A stretch of 52,221 nt of DNA from Kaistella palustris DSM 21579 (GCF_000422265.1 NZ_AULL01000002.1:1-52221), one strand, 5' to 3'. Positions 35,344-44,707 are shown, counted from the stretch's first letter. Notes: generated by a model not told the origin, from the letters alone. Made by a program: numbers and translations.

Positions 35344-36408
35344 TTAGATAGATTGCTCGGCGGAAATTTCTAAATCTGAAATCATATTTTTAAGTAACTC
35401 CTTGGGTGCGTTCAACGGCTCACCATGCCAACTTCCGTCTCTGTTAAAATAACCATTTGCCTGCAAAAGAGCATCGTGCGAAAACCCAAAACTAATTTCA
35501 ACAATAATCCCCTCTCCCGTTTTTGCATTTACGACATAGTCATACCCCATACAATTAAAACCAAGTTTCTCAGAAGTTTTAAAAGCAGAATCAATTACAT
35601 TTTTGGTTACAAAACTTTTATGATAGAAGGCACTCCCCCCGCCTGAAGCACGAAATTCACCTTTCCTAATATTTCGTCCTATGAAACTTAATTTGTCGCC
35701 AATTACAACAATCTTTAAGTCGTAACCATCATTTGGGATGAATTCTTGCAAATACACGTAGCCTCTTTCCACTGAAAATTTCTTGGCATTCGCAAGCGAA
35801 TTTAAAAACTCAGGAATCCGCTTCGCTCTGCTAATAAAAGTTTTTAAATTTTTCGCAGATTTTACATTAGAGGATGTTTTGTATAATAAACTTGGTGCAC
35901 TGTCTAAGCCACTTGAAAACATTTTTTTACCATAATTCAACAGCTCCTTTTTATTTTGAATTAGTTTTACATTATGGGAACCAGATCCATTTCGAAGTTT
36001 TGCAATTATGGGAAAAGAATGTTTATTCTTAGACATATCTTCTTCAAGTGATTCTAAGCTATAGTAATAAAAAGATTTCGGAATTGGTGCATCCACACTT
36101 TCAAGTAGATAGGTCTCTGCAACTTTATCATCGAAATGCCAAGAATCCTTAAAAGATGGGAACACCGCAACACCACGATCATGCAAGGTAAACAATACAT
36201 TCTGTGCCATTAACATATCCTTGAAAGAATAATTACTGTAATGCCAAAGGACCAAGTCAAAATCAAGAAGTAATTTTATTACCCCATTTTGATAAGGGTT
36301 TACAATTGAAAATTCTATATTATTATTTTCACAATAATCGATCCATTGTAAAGTCCAATGGGTAGAATGTAATTTTTCTTTCTGGTCAAAAAGTATAGCT
36401 ACGTTCAT
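35344..36408 (-). CDS. RimK-like ATP-grasp ligase in polysaccharide locus
   Basis: The 354 residues form an ATP-grasp enzyme that would join a carboxylate to an amine through an acyl-phosphate. A pre-ATP-grasp domain occupies 1-105. The nucleotide-binding lysine and Gly-rich loop lie in IIAKLRNGSGSHNV (K137), the hinge-like QEFIP at 221-225, and the metal ligands in MGYDYVV (D290) and IIVEISFGF (E304). In a capsule locus it probably adds an amino acid or similar group to a sugar or its precursor. The substrate is unknown. AT-rich. Confidence 0.8.
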   Translation of the reverse strand: MNVAILFDQKEKLHSTHWTLQWIDYCENNNIEFSIVNPYQNGVIKLLLDFDLVLWHYSNYSFKDMLMAQNVLFTLHDRGVAVFPSFKDSWHFDDKVAETYLLESVDAPIPKSFYYYSLESLEEDMSKNKHSFPIIAKLRNGSGSHNVKLIQNKKELLNYGKKMFSSGLDSAPSLLYKTSSNVKSAKNLKTFISRAKRIPEFLNSLANAKKFSVERGYVYLQEFIPNDGYDLKIVVIGDKLSFIGRNIRKGEFRASGGGSAFYHKSFVTKNVIDSAFKTSEKLGFNCMGYDYVVNAKTGEGIIVEISFGFSHDALLQANGYFNRDGSWHGEPLNAPKELLKNMISDLEISAEQSI

Positions 36409-36824
36409 TTTTAATTTTTATAGAATTTTATATCTTGGGTCACCGTCTATCTCGTAAAAAAATAGGCGTTAAAAAGAAAATAGTTAATTGTTTCTGAAAT
36501 AATTTTGAAATTTCGCCGTGCATTTTGCAACGGTTGAAATTCAACAATAGTTTCTCATGCTTAAAGCATGATGGTATAACATTTTTAAATATTAAGGACT
36601 GTTATTTTTGTATAAAATTCTACAAATTCTCTTATTTAAACTATTTTATCATTTAATGAAAAATCCTGCAGAAAAAACATATATTAAATAGTATAATTTA
36701 TGTTACGTGCTTTCTCAAAATAGTGATCCTCCTACCTTTAATACTAAGAGGTGATTACCCGGTTATTTAATTATTTTTTTTATTCTAATTACACTAATGA
36801 TAAGAATATTAAAATATAAATTTG
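36409..36824. other. AT-rich gap inside the polysaccharide locus
   Basis: No gene. A short hairpin (TCATGC-TTAAA-GCATGA) lies at 36554-36570. On the minus strand the last 17 codons before the ATP-grasp gene read FFYEIDGDPRYKIL and end in a stop 11 bases before its ATG. That looks like the tail of a lost gene, but the frame is closed just upstream, so I rate it weak. Confidence 0.4.
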
Positions 36825-37946
36825 TTAAAGTAATTTTTGATCTTGAAAAGCCCAGTGATTTACTAAGCAATATTCTTTTACTTCATCTGTAAATTCACCA
36901 AAAAAGGGTTTGCCAAAATATTGTGCAAAACGTATAGAGTGACCATACAAATTGACTTCAATAACTCGCCATTCATTATTGGAATCTAAAAACATATCTA
37001 GACTAATAATTCGTAAATCAATGATATTCTCGCAAATATCTACAGAATTAGCACACAACTTATCAAAATATGGGATGGTAAAATCTAACGCCACATTCGA
37101 ATTAGGATGTTTATGATATTTTGTACCGTATTTGTTATATGCTACACCTCCAGCCTTACCTGTTTTTTCGTTTATGCTCAATGCGATTCCACCAGCCCCA
37201 TCATTATCTAAAGAGCCATCTTTTCCCATTCTAAGGGCCATATTTAAAATATGAACTTGATTATCCTTCACCGATTTGTATAAACAAACTCGTATTGTAT
37301 GCGCATTTGTAATATTAGAGAAAAAGGTATTTTGTACTAACCGTTCTTGAACCACATAATTTTTTAGAGTTCTCATTTTTTCTTTCAATTCTACTAAATC
37401 ATTAATGAAGAAGATGTTACTTCCTCCTGATGTATCTATATTTGGTTTAATTACTACAGGAAATTTAACCAATTGTAATGTTTCATTCAGTACACCAGTG
37501 TTGCTTAATTCGACAAGATTAGAATCGTATATTATTTCATTCATCTTGTGCAAGTAATCCTTCGGAAACAAATCGGACTTGTACCATCTATTGTACATAC
37601 TTTTGTTCGTCAAAAAATATTTGCTTTTGGAATAATTTAACGTTAATTCAATATCAGAAAAGAATATGTTTTCAGGAATTATTCTTCTATCAAATTTCCC
37701 AGAAAGTGTATGAACAATATGAATAGTATCAGTTTCAATATTCCAATGGAAAGGTTTCCAATACTTTTTATAGATTTCAGTATCGTTTCTTTCTAATGCA
37801 ATAATATTTAAACCATTTTCTTTCATTTTCTTTAAATGAAGTTTATACAGTATAGTAGATACTCCATAATAAAACAAATATTTTACCGTCGATAGTGCTT
37901 TTTTATGAAATGGGAACTTATTTATTCTCATTATTTGTTTTAACAT
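36825..37946 (-). CDS. Sugar-transfer-associated-type ATP-grasp protein
   Basis: This 373-residue ATP-grasp enzyme is not closely similar to the previous one. Features are PVVIKPNIDTSGGSN (163-177, lysine and Gly-rich loop), VVQERL (198-203), a long insert with HTIRVCLY and GAGGIALSINE, and the metal ligands in SLDMFLD (D317) and RVIEVNLYG (E330, N332). This layout fits the PF14397-type ATP-grasp proteins found in capsule and exopolysaccharide loci. It probably forms an amide or ester on a sugar. N-terminal basic and aromatic residues may contact the membrane. AT-rich. Confidence 0.75.
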   Translation of the reverse strand: MLKQIMRINKFPFHKKALSTVKYLFYYGVSTILYKLHLKKMKENGLNIIALERNDTEIYKKYWKPFHWNIETDTIHIVHTLSGKFDRRIIPENIFFSDIELTLNYSKSKYFLTNKSMYNRWYKSDLFPKDYLHKMNEIIYDSNLVELSNTGVLNETLQLVKFPVVIKPNIDTSGGSNIFFINDLVELKEKMRTLKNYVVQERLVQNTFFSNITNAHTIRVCLYKSVKDNQVHILNMALRMGKDGSLDNDGAGGIALSINEKTGKAGGVAYNKYGTKYHKHPNSNVALDFTIPYFDKLCANSVDICENIIDLRIISLDMFLDSNNEWRVIEVNLYGHSIRFAQYFGKPFFGEFTDEVKEYCLVNHWAFQDQKLL

Positions 37947-38019
37947 GTCTTATCACTATTGTTTAGGTTTTCGAAATCTAGTAAAAATATTGCTGACCAG
38001 CTTAAATCCAGAACAATCG

Positions 38020-39141
38020 CTAAAGCAGTCGTACATTTAATAAAAACTCTTCATAAAAGCCGGAAAGGATTTGAACATTATTCTCCACATCAAATCCAGC
38101 AGCAATAACAACATCTTTATAACTAATTCGGGGAACAGATGGTAGATCAAGAATTCGGAAAATTTCTTCTGACCACTTTTCAGGATGATCATTTAGTGAC
38201 ACTCTTCTACCTAAATCGGTTATATTTATATCTTCTGGCATTGTATCAGACATTATTATGGGAATACCATTACATTGTGCCTCTAATAAAGCAAGGCCGA
38301 ATCCTTCCGAAAGAGAAGGAAATATGTACATATCAATAACATTTAAATAATCATATGTATTTTGAATTGCACCTAATAAAATAATATTTTCACTAATATC
38401 TAACTCATTTATTTTAAGTTTGATTTCGTCTCGTAATATGCCATCACCCATCAGAATCAGATAAGAATTTGGGTTTGTTTTGTGGTAAATGGAAAAAATT
38501 TCTAAAAGAAATGAATGATTTTTAACCGGACTAAAGCTAGCAACATTCCCGAAAACTACGGTGTCGTCGGATATTTGCAAATTTTTCCGTAAAGATTGTC
38601 TGGTTTCAACATTAAAAGCAAATTTTTCACAATCTATACTATTTTTAATTATTGTGAAAGTATCATCCCCAAATAACCATTTCCCGGCATCGGCGGAACA
38701 TGCTATATTGTGAGAACTATATTTAGTGACAAGCCCTATTAAAACGCTACGATAGAATCCGTATTTTCGACTTGCAGTACTTGCATGTGAGTGAGCAATT
38801 CTACCGGAAATACCACGTTTTTTAGCTTCAAAAAGAACGAAAACACTTAATGTATTTAAATGAGAGTGAACAATACTAAATTCCGAATGTTGCTCAAAAA
38901 ATTTTCGAAGTTTTATTCTATAACTTAATAAAGTTTTTGGGTTGATGGGCCCGACATTATATATTCTCCCACCAAGAGATCTAATTTCATCGTCGAAAGT
39001 ACCTGGTGCGTCGCGATGAACCAAAAAATCAAATTGAATTTTGGAGCGATCTATATTTCTATATAGATTCATCAAGAAATTTTCTAACCCTCCCAAGTTC
39101 ATTGTCGTTACAACTTGTAAAATCCGGACGGGTGCACTCAT
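38020..39141 (-). CDS. GT4-type glycosyltransferase
   Basis: This 373-residue GT-B enzyme (family GT4, EpsF-like) has RILQVVTTMNLGGLENFLMN at the N-terminus and VHSHLNTLSVF and RIAHSHAS in the acceptor domain. The donor site shows FGNVASFSPVKNH, LILMGDG and PSLSEGFGLALLEAQ (complete EX7E). The start at 39141 overlaps the stop of the upstream GT2 gene by ATGA and gives the canonical opening; the frame is open 22 codons further but those overlap the GT2 gene. It adds one sugar in the repeat unit. Confidence 0.9.
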   Translation of the reverse strand: MSAPVRILQVVTTMNLGGLENFLMNLYRNIDRSKIQFDFLVHRDAPGTFDDEIRSLGGRIYNVGPINPKTLLSYRIKLRKFFEQHSEFSIVHSHLNTLSVFVLFEAKKRGISGRIAHSHASTASRKYGFYRSVLIGLVTKYSSHNIACSADAGKWLFGDDTFTIIKNSIDCEKFAFNVETRQSLRKNLQISDDTVVFGNVASFSPVKNHSFLLEIFSIYHKTNPNSYLILMGDGILRDEIKLKINELDISENIILLGAIQNTYDYLNVIDMYIFPSLSEGFGLALLEAQCNGIPIIMSDTMPEDINITDLGRRVSLNDHPEKWSEEIFRILDLPSVPRISYKDVVIAAGFDVENNVQILSGFYEEFLLNVRLL

Positions 39142-40025
39142 GATAATTTGATTCGCAATAATATATATATATGTAGTAGTATGCCAAAGGGATAGGCCAA
39201 TAAACATAATAACGGATTGACACCTTTAAATGCCAAAGATAGGTCTTTTGCGAAAAAGGAAGATGATATTAAATGTGTATAAACTCTAAATTGGTCTTTA
39301 AAACTCTTATCGTATTTTAATTTAGTTTTTCTCGCATAAGCAAAACCTTTAGGTGACTGTCTATACTGGTTCAAAATTGAGTTTGAGGAACCTCCTTGCT
39401 GATACTCTACGGTACAATATACGTCGTTGGAATATATAAAATCATATTCATTTCCTATCATTAAGTAAAGCAATCCAAGAGGAACTAATTTTTCACCCTC
39501 ATATTCTGGATACGAAGGATATTCTCGTACAACATCTGTTCTTAGAATAATTTTTTTATCACCTGTAACTTTATGGTTATTATATATTTCATATAAACTA
39601 CCTTTCACTAAGTTTTCAGGTATCTTCGTTCCTATTATCTTTCCTTCCGCATCATTATCTAAACCGATGATTCCCGCAATTTTAGATTTATCAACGATGT
39701 TGTTCCATCTACTTATAATAAGTCCGACCGCATCATCAGGCATAAAGTCATCAGAATCAATACAAACATTTAATTCTGTTTCTATTAATTGATAAGCTAA
39801 ATTATGACCGGTATGCATGCCGCCATTTTCTTTATAATGGTATTGAACATCCACTTTTTTTTCTTCAATCCACTTCGCAATAAGTTCATCAGTTCCATCG
39901 GTTGACCCATCATCAATCACCATCCAAATAAAGTTTTTATCAGTTTGGTTTATTAAACTTTCATACAATCTTGGTAGTAAATGCTTGCGATTAAAAGTGG
40001 GCGTAAATACAGTGATTTTTTTCAT
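39138..40025 (-). CDS. GT2-type glycosyltransferase
   Basis: This 295-residue GT-A enzyme has ITVFTPTFNRKHLLPRLYESL, the nucleotide-binding VIDDGSTDGTDELI, the metal-binding DSDDFMP and the later QQGGSSNSI and CLLAYPFGILLHIYIL segments. The C-terminal hydrophobic stretch suggests peripheral membrane contact. Coupled on both sides: 1-base overlap with the EpsG gene (TAATG) and ATGA with the next GT4. Confidence 0.9.
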   Translation of the reverse strand: MKKITVFTPTFNRKHLLPRLYESLINQTDKNFIWMVIDDGSTDGTDELIAKWIEEKKVDVQYHYKENGGMHTGHNLAYQLIETELNVCIDSDDFMPDDAVGLIISRWNNIVDKSKIAGIIGLDNDAEGKIIGTKIPENLVKGSLYEIYNNHKVTGDKKIILRTDVVREYPSYPEYEGEKLVPLGLLYLMIGNEYDFIYSNDVYCTVEYQQGGSSNSILNQYRQSPKGFAYARKTKLKYDKSFKDQFRVYTHLISSSFFAKDLSLAFKGVNPLLCLLAYPFGILLHIYILLRIKLS

Positions 40026-41119
40026 TATCCTTTTATAAACATAAAATAAGTGAATAAATAATAAACTGCCAAAATCACACCTATAACTCGATACTGATTC
40101 GGAAATAATTTATAACGCAAGAGCGGATAGGCAATCACGGGCGCCATTAAAAACCAAGAAAGGTAAGCAAAGCGATTAGAAAAATTGGCTCGTATTACCA
40201 AAATCCAGAATGCATTCGCAATCATATAAATGCCCCAAAGGTGAATATAAAATTTGTCGGTAATGTCTCTCTTGAAAATGAAATACCAGCCAGCAAAAGC
40301 CGCAAAGCAAGAATAAAATAAAAAATCCCAACGGAAGCCTGTGTAGGCAAAAACATCTTTATTAATGTTTCCTTTGGTAAGATAATCTCCGGCTCTTGTA
40401 TCGTCACTAAAGCCCAAACCACCAAACAGAGTTTCCCAAAAATGCCCGCCAATTAAAGAAAGGGGAATTGCTAAAAGCCAGATCCAAAGATAAATTTTAG
40501 GATTTTTATAAAAGCCCGAAATAACGAAAGCTGCAATCGGAATAATCACTGAATTGTGCATGCCAAAAGCCAACGCCATTATGGCATACATCACTATTTT
40601 ACGTTCATAAAAACATAATGCTAATACAATTAATGAGGTTGCTAAGCCATTTCTAACACCATTGGTTCCGAAAGGCCAATACATAAAAGAGCCGATGAAT
40701 ATAAAAAAAGTAAAGTACCAAAAAGATCCGGAATATTTTTTAGAGAATAGATAAAGGGGTAGGGTGTAAATCAATCCACAAATAAAAAAAAACCAGCGGG
40801 CACTCATTATTTTAGTGGAACCTATCAGAAAATAATTAAATAAATAGTCTTTTCTAACTATTGGGGTTTCACCAGCAGCAACACGGTTATAGAATTTACC
40901 GTAGGTTGCCATATCCGCAAAAACATAGCTAATTGGCCGCGTACCGAGGTAAAATATAATAAAGAGAAGAAGTACAGTACCCATCACAAATGAAAAAGTG
41001 ATCGTTCGTAGATCAAACAAGTCATTTTGATAGACATGCAACAAAGTAACTAACATCATGAACAACATGACATGATAATAAACAGCAGTGTAGTCGCTTA
41101 TGGGAATCCAGTCGAACAA
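40025..41119 (-). CDS. EpsG-type polysaccharide polymerase
   Basis: The 364 residues are mostly hydrophobic, with about ten membrane helices and the EpsG-type central signature (FIIFYLGTRP ... YWPFGTNGVRNGLATSLIVLAL ... FGMHNSVIIPIAAF). EpsG/Wzy-like proteins join lipid-linked repeat units on the outer face of the inner membrane. No ATG is available before residue 18, so translation starts either at TTG 41119 or at an internal ATG at 41068. Its presence beside an ABC exporter is unusual and is discussed in the findings. Confidence 0.85.
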   Translation of the reverse strand: MFDWIPISDYTAVYYHVMLFMMLVTLLHVYQNDLFDLRTITFSFVMGTVLLLFIIFYLGTRPISYVFADMATYGKFYNRVAAGETPIVRKDYLFNYFLIGSTKIMSARWFFFICGLIYTLPLYLFSKKYSGSFWYFTFFIFIGSFMYWPFGTNGVRNGLATSLIVLALCFYERKIVMYAIMALAFGMHNSVIIPIAAFVISGFYKNPKIYLWIWLLAIPLSLIGGHFWETLFGGLGFSDDTRAGDYLTKGNINKDVFAYTGFRWDFLFYSCFAAFAGWYFIFKRDITDKFYIHLWGIYMIANAFWILVIRANFSNRFAYLSWFLMAPVIAYPLLRYKLFPNQYRVIGVILAVYYLFTYFMFIKG

Positions 41120-41166
41120 TAGGTAAGTTTAAGTTTTTTTTATAATTAATGACCCAACCATGGTTG

Positions 41167-42339
41167 CTAATTCTCTGCAAGAAAATTATAAATCTTTTTT
41201 ATCTCGCTTTCATTTCCATAATTACGTTGTTGGCAGTTATTTTGAAGCCTTTCTAGCAAGCGGGTATCATCTATAACTTCCGCAATTCCGTTAGCACATC
41301 CTTCATTACCGAGCGGAACAATTACGCCATCTATATTATTTTCAAGTTGACTAAGTGCAGAAGGGTACGCTGTAATTATAACAGGCTTGCATAAAATTTG
41401 TGCTTCCCGGACTGATACCGATTTACCCTCAAAACGGGAAGGTTGTACGTATAGATCGCAAGCTTTAATATAAGGGTAGGGATTATCTTTCTCACCCAAT
41501 ATTTTCACTATATCCTGTAAATTATATTTATAAATTTCAGTTTTAACGAGATCTACTTCCCCAAAACCTATAAGGTACCATTTGAATTGAATTCCTTTTT
41601 GCCTTAATATATCAGCCATGGCAGGAATATTTTCAAAATTTTTCTGATAAACAAACCGACCCACACTCAAAATTTTAAAAGAATTTTCTTCATCGTGCAT
41701 CTCGTTACTAACGGTAAATCTGTCTGCTTCGTCACGAATAGTTTTAGGACTCAAAATGTTTTCTATTAAAACAACCTTGTTCCGCAGTTCAGGAAGTTCA
41801 TTAATAAATGCAGTGCTAGTGTCGTGGGAAATAGAAACAATATAATCATAATGGTCCCACATCTCAATTTCTATTTTTTTGTCAAACTCGAACTTCGAAT
41901 AATCATTATGAATCCAAGCCAATCTTTTCCGAGCTTTAATTTTTTTCGCAGTAATAAAATGTGGATTTAAAAAGCTGATAGCGAGATCATAATGTTTATT
42001 GGTGATCTCGGGCAAGACCTTAGCCATATTTTTATGCAAATACACAGGATACACCATGTTTTGAGAGCTAATTTTATTTTGCTTTACATAACGTGCTGCT
42101 TGTCTTTTGCTTTTGACTTTTGTAAAAATAGCATCGACAAACCCATTTGTAAGCACTTCCTTTGCCGGACACAAAATAGACCTGTATTTTTTTATTTCAG
42201 GCAGCAAATTCACTTCCGCCGGAATTGAATTCATCAGCGCTCCTTCGTGCAATATTAAAAATAAGTCGACATCATACTCTGTATAATCAATGCTGGCCAA
42301 TAATCCAATAAGACTTCTGCTTACTCCGTCTATACGCAA
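41167..42339 (-). CDS. GT4-type glycosyltransferase, 5' end frameshifted at poly-A
   Basis: From the only usable in-frame start (TTG 42339) the product has 390 residues with GT4 motifs: LAWIHNDYSKF, KILSVGRFVYQKNF, WYLIGFGE and PSRFEGKSVSVREAQ (complete EX7E). This start cuts off the first Rossmann strand. The missing residues (KKKIFITSHS) are encoded just upstream in the same frame, but the natural ATG at 42377 is one base out of register because of a 10-A run. The intact protein would begin MNIKKKIFITSHSLRIDG. So the gene is either off or weakly expressed in this sequence, or phase-variable, or a base was missed in the homopolymer. Confidence 0.85.
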   Translation of the reverse strand: MRIDGVSRSLIGLLASIDYTEYDVDLFLILHEGALMNSIPAEVNLLPEIKKYRSILCPAKEVLTNGFVDAIFTKVKSKRQAARYVKQNKISSQNMVYPVYLHKNMAKVLPEITNKHYDLAISFLNPHFITAKKIKARKRLAWIHNDYSKFEFDKKIEIEMWDHYDYIVSISHDTSTAFINELPELRNKVVLIENILSPKTIRDEADRFTVSNEMHDEENSFKILSVGRFVYQKNFENIPAMADILRQKGIQFKWYLIGFGEVDLVKTEIYKYNLQDIVKILGEKDNPYPYIKACDLYVQPSRFEGKSVSVREAQILCKPVIITAYPSALSQLENNIDGVIVPLGNEGCANGIAEVIDDTRLLERLQNNCQQRNYGNESEIKKIYNFLAEN

Positions 42340-42359
42340 ACTGTGGGACGTAATAAATA

Positions 42360-42369
42360 TTTTTTTTTT
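42360..42369 (-). repeat. Poly-A (10) tract at the start of a glycosyltransferase gene
   Basis: Ten T's on the plus strand give ten A's in codons 3-6 of the reading frame that starts at ATG 42377. With 11 or 8 A's the ATG is in frame with the glycosyltransferase; with 10 the frame ends at a TAG about 15 codons in. Confidence 0.85.
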
Positions 42370-42382
42370 ATGTTCATATGAA

Positions 42383-42508
42383 TTAAATTGTTTTGCAAAT
42401 TACGCTATATTTTTTACGCCGTACAGAAAGTTCTAATGCCCGTTTGAAATAATTTGCAGCTAACTTTAAAAGATACTTATTATTTTCAAGCCGGTAAGGC
42501 ACGTTGGT
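42383..42508 (-). pseudogene. 3' remnant of a lost gene between two GT4 genes
   Basis: The gap after the 42511 gene is open in one minus-strand frame and reads like a real protein tail: TNVPYRLENNKYLLKLAANY then FKRALELSVRRKKYSVICKT, ending in TAA at 42385-42383, five bases before the ATG at 42377. The basic, helical C-terminus is typical of glycosyltransferases. Upstream the frame closes at the end of the neighbouring gene. This looks like the tail left when the rest of a gene was replaced. Confidence 0.5.
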
Positions 42509-42510
42509 TT

Positions 42511-43596
42511 TTATAATCGGCAAAGTTCACGGAATAATCGATCCCAATTATTCACAATTTCTGCAGGAGCGAAACGTTGGACATTTTCTTTTGCCTTTTT
42601 TCCCATTTTCACACGCAGGTCCTCGTCACCCAAAAGAACAGTCAATTGCTTACTCAGGGCCGTAACATCTTCTTTCTGTACCAAAAAACCATCAACTCCA
42701 TCTACGATAATATCTGAAGGCCCGTAATCACAGGCAAAACTTACGCAGGGTAAACCGAATTCCATCGCCTCAACTAATACCATACCGAAGCCCTCAAATC
42801 TCGATGACATAACACAAATCGAAGATTCTAGATATTTCTGATCAATATTTTTCTCAGGGGGAAAATAATGAATATTCTCTTTTAAATTATTGGTATCTAG
42901 AAAATCTAAATTCTCCTTTCCATACAAATGGAGTTGCCAATCGGGGAATTGCGAATGTACCTGTGACCAGGCTTTAACCAAAAGATCCTGACCTTTCTGG
43001 TAGCCAATTTTACCAACACAGATGACAATCTTGTTTTTCTGCGTTGAAGTTCTAGATGAAGAGAACGGCAGTGGATTCGCTATCACTTGCATATTTTGCA
43101 ATGTAGTCCACTCCCGCCGATTTCCCGGCGTAAGTACAACATAACGGTCAAATTTGCGTGCAAGATTTTCCATGAGCCACCATTTGGAACTCGTAACTGC
43201 GTTCTTAATGATACCGTTATCATCTCTAGTTCCTATCAATTTTGACACGTGACGCTCATAGATAATTTTTGCCGAAGTCTTTATAAAATGGGGAATGAAG
43301 TAGGCCTTTAACCCGTCATCGCAGACAGAAATAACATCCGGATTGAACAGATCAACAGCCTGTTGCAACCCGTTTTTGTATTTTGCAATATACGACAAGG
43401 CATTTCCTCCCACCTGGATGGTCATCAACTCAATTTTAGGATTAAAAATATAAAAAGGATTTTTGTGCGCATCATTCAACACTACAATGGCTACTGCGTA
43501 ACCATGTTGTTTCGCGAGCGCAGAGGCCTTAATTGATAGAACGCGTTCAAGACCGCCCGAACCATTTATACCATTTGTAATATATAGCAATCGCAT
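42511..43596 (-). CDS. GT4-type glycosyltransferase
   Basis: About 361 residues. MRLLYITNGINGSGGLERVLS is the typical N-terminal strand and loop of GT4 enzymes. KIVICVGKIGYQKGQDLL, WQLHLYGKENLDF and SSRFEGFGMVLVEAM (complete EX7E) define the donor site. I start it at ATG 43596 because this gives the canonical opening and leaves a 34-base gap; the frame is open to 43653, which would overlap the acyltransferase gene. It adds one sugar to the glycan. Confidence 0.88.
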   Translation of the reverse strand: MRLLYITNGINGSGGLERVLSIKASALAKQHGYAVAIVVLNDAHKNPFYIFNPKIELMTIQVGGNALSYIAKYKNGLQQAVDLFNPDVISVCDDGLKAYFIPHFIKTSAKIIYERHVSKLIGTRDDNGIIKNAVTSSKWWLMENLARKFDRYVVLTPGNRREWTTLQNMQVIANPLPFSSSRTSTQKNKIVICVGKIGYQKGQDLLVKAWSQVHSQFPDWQLHLYGKENLDFLDTNNLKENIHYFPPEKNIDQKYLESSICVMSSRFEGFGMVLVEAMEFGLPCVSFACDYGPSDIIVDGVDGFLVQKEDVTALSKQLTVLLGDEDLRVKMGKKAKENVQRFAPAEIVNNWDRLFRELCRL

Positions 43597-43630
43597 ATTA
43601 TTCTCATTAGTTGTGGAGACATTTGATATT

Positions 43631-44677
43631 CTATCCCGCAACGTATTTCCCATAAGGTATTTTATGTAAAATGTATATAATTCCAGCGAGACATAATGAA
43701 CTGATTAAAGGAATTCCAACTACGGGATCAATTAAGACATTTTTCAATTTAATCTCTATGACCCACAAGACCAACATGTGCACGAGGAAAATTCCGTAAC
43801 TGTATTTACTCAGGAATATTATCATTTTTTTTAACCAGCCTGAAACATTCACCCAATTTTTAAAATAAAGAAAAACAGCACAGGACACCATAAGAACATT
43901 GGGCGTGAGATATTTAAAAAAGAATTCGTTAAAAATGCCATCTCTCTGTGTTAAAATGAAAGTTCCTACAGCCGAAATTGAAATTCCGAGCAGGGCCGCT
44001 GAGAAAAGTAAGATTTTTCGCTCTAAAATAGCTTTGAAATTGGTTAGATAATAACCTAAGATGGGATAGCCAATAAACCCTGAGTAGTAGATCAAGTGAA
44101 ATTGCTTAACGAGACTCTGCAGCGCTAGTAAATTAAGTATCATAATAGCGACCCACAAAATCAGGAAATATTCTATATCTCTTCTCTCGCTATTATGAAT
44201 CCACTTTGCTACGATCGGAAAAAATAAATATAGACCGATAATCATATACACAAACCATAAATGTACACTTGCTCCTTCTTTAAATTGGATAAGTATAAAA
44301 GACAAAATATTAACAACCGTTAAAGGTTCACCCTGAACAAATTGAAAGAAAAGATCCTTAAATATGTAAATGAAAGTCCAGAACAGAAACGGCCAAACGA
44401 TTCTAGCCAGTCTTTTTTGTAAAAAATATTTTGTACTGATATAGGTTTTGCTGAAAATAACAGTGCCAGAGATCATCAAAAAAATAGGCACACAAAAACG
44501 AACGATGCTGTCGTAGATATTTGCTGTCCACCATTCCGAATCGCTTATTTTTCCGTATTGAACGGCCAGGCGAGCTGCCACATGAAGTATAATGACACTA
44601 AATGTAGCCAAAACTCTAAGTGAATCTACCCATTCATAATTCTGAATTTTCACATTAATGTCTCTCGTCTCATCCAT
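43631..44677 (-). CDS. Membrane acyltransferase (acyltransferase-3 family)
   Basis: The 348 residues have about ten membrane helices and the family start EWVDSLRVLATFSVIILHVAAR with the conserved His, followed by RFCVPIFLMISGTVIF and RLARIVWPFLFWTFIYIF. These enzymes move acetyl or succinyl groups across the membrane onto sugar hydroxyls, so it probably O-acylates the polysaccharide made here. The gene lies 30 bases after the upstream GT2. Confidence 0.9.
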   Translation of the reverse strand: MDETRDINVKIQNYEWVDSLRVLATFSVIILHVAARLAVQYGKISDSEWWTANIYDSIVRFCVPIFLMISGTVIFSKTYISTKYFLQKRLARIVWPFLFWTFIYIFKDLFFQFVQGEPLTVVNILSFILIQFKEGASVHLWFVYMIIGLYLFFPIVAKWIHNSERRDIEYFLILWVAIMILNLLALQSLVKQFHLIYYSGFIGYPILGYYLTNFKAILERKILLFSAALLGISISAVGTFILTQRDGIFNEFFFKYLTPNVLMVSCAVFLYFKNWVNVSGWLKKMIIFLSKYSYGIFLVHMLVLWVIEIKLKNVLIDPVVGIPLISSLCLAGIIYILHKIPYGKYVAG

Positions 44678-44707
44678 AGAATTTTTATCGAAATGATTTT
44701 GAATAGG

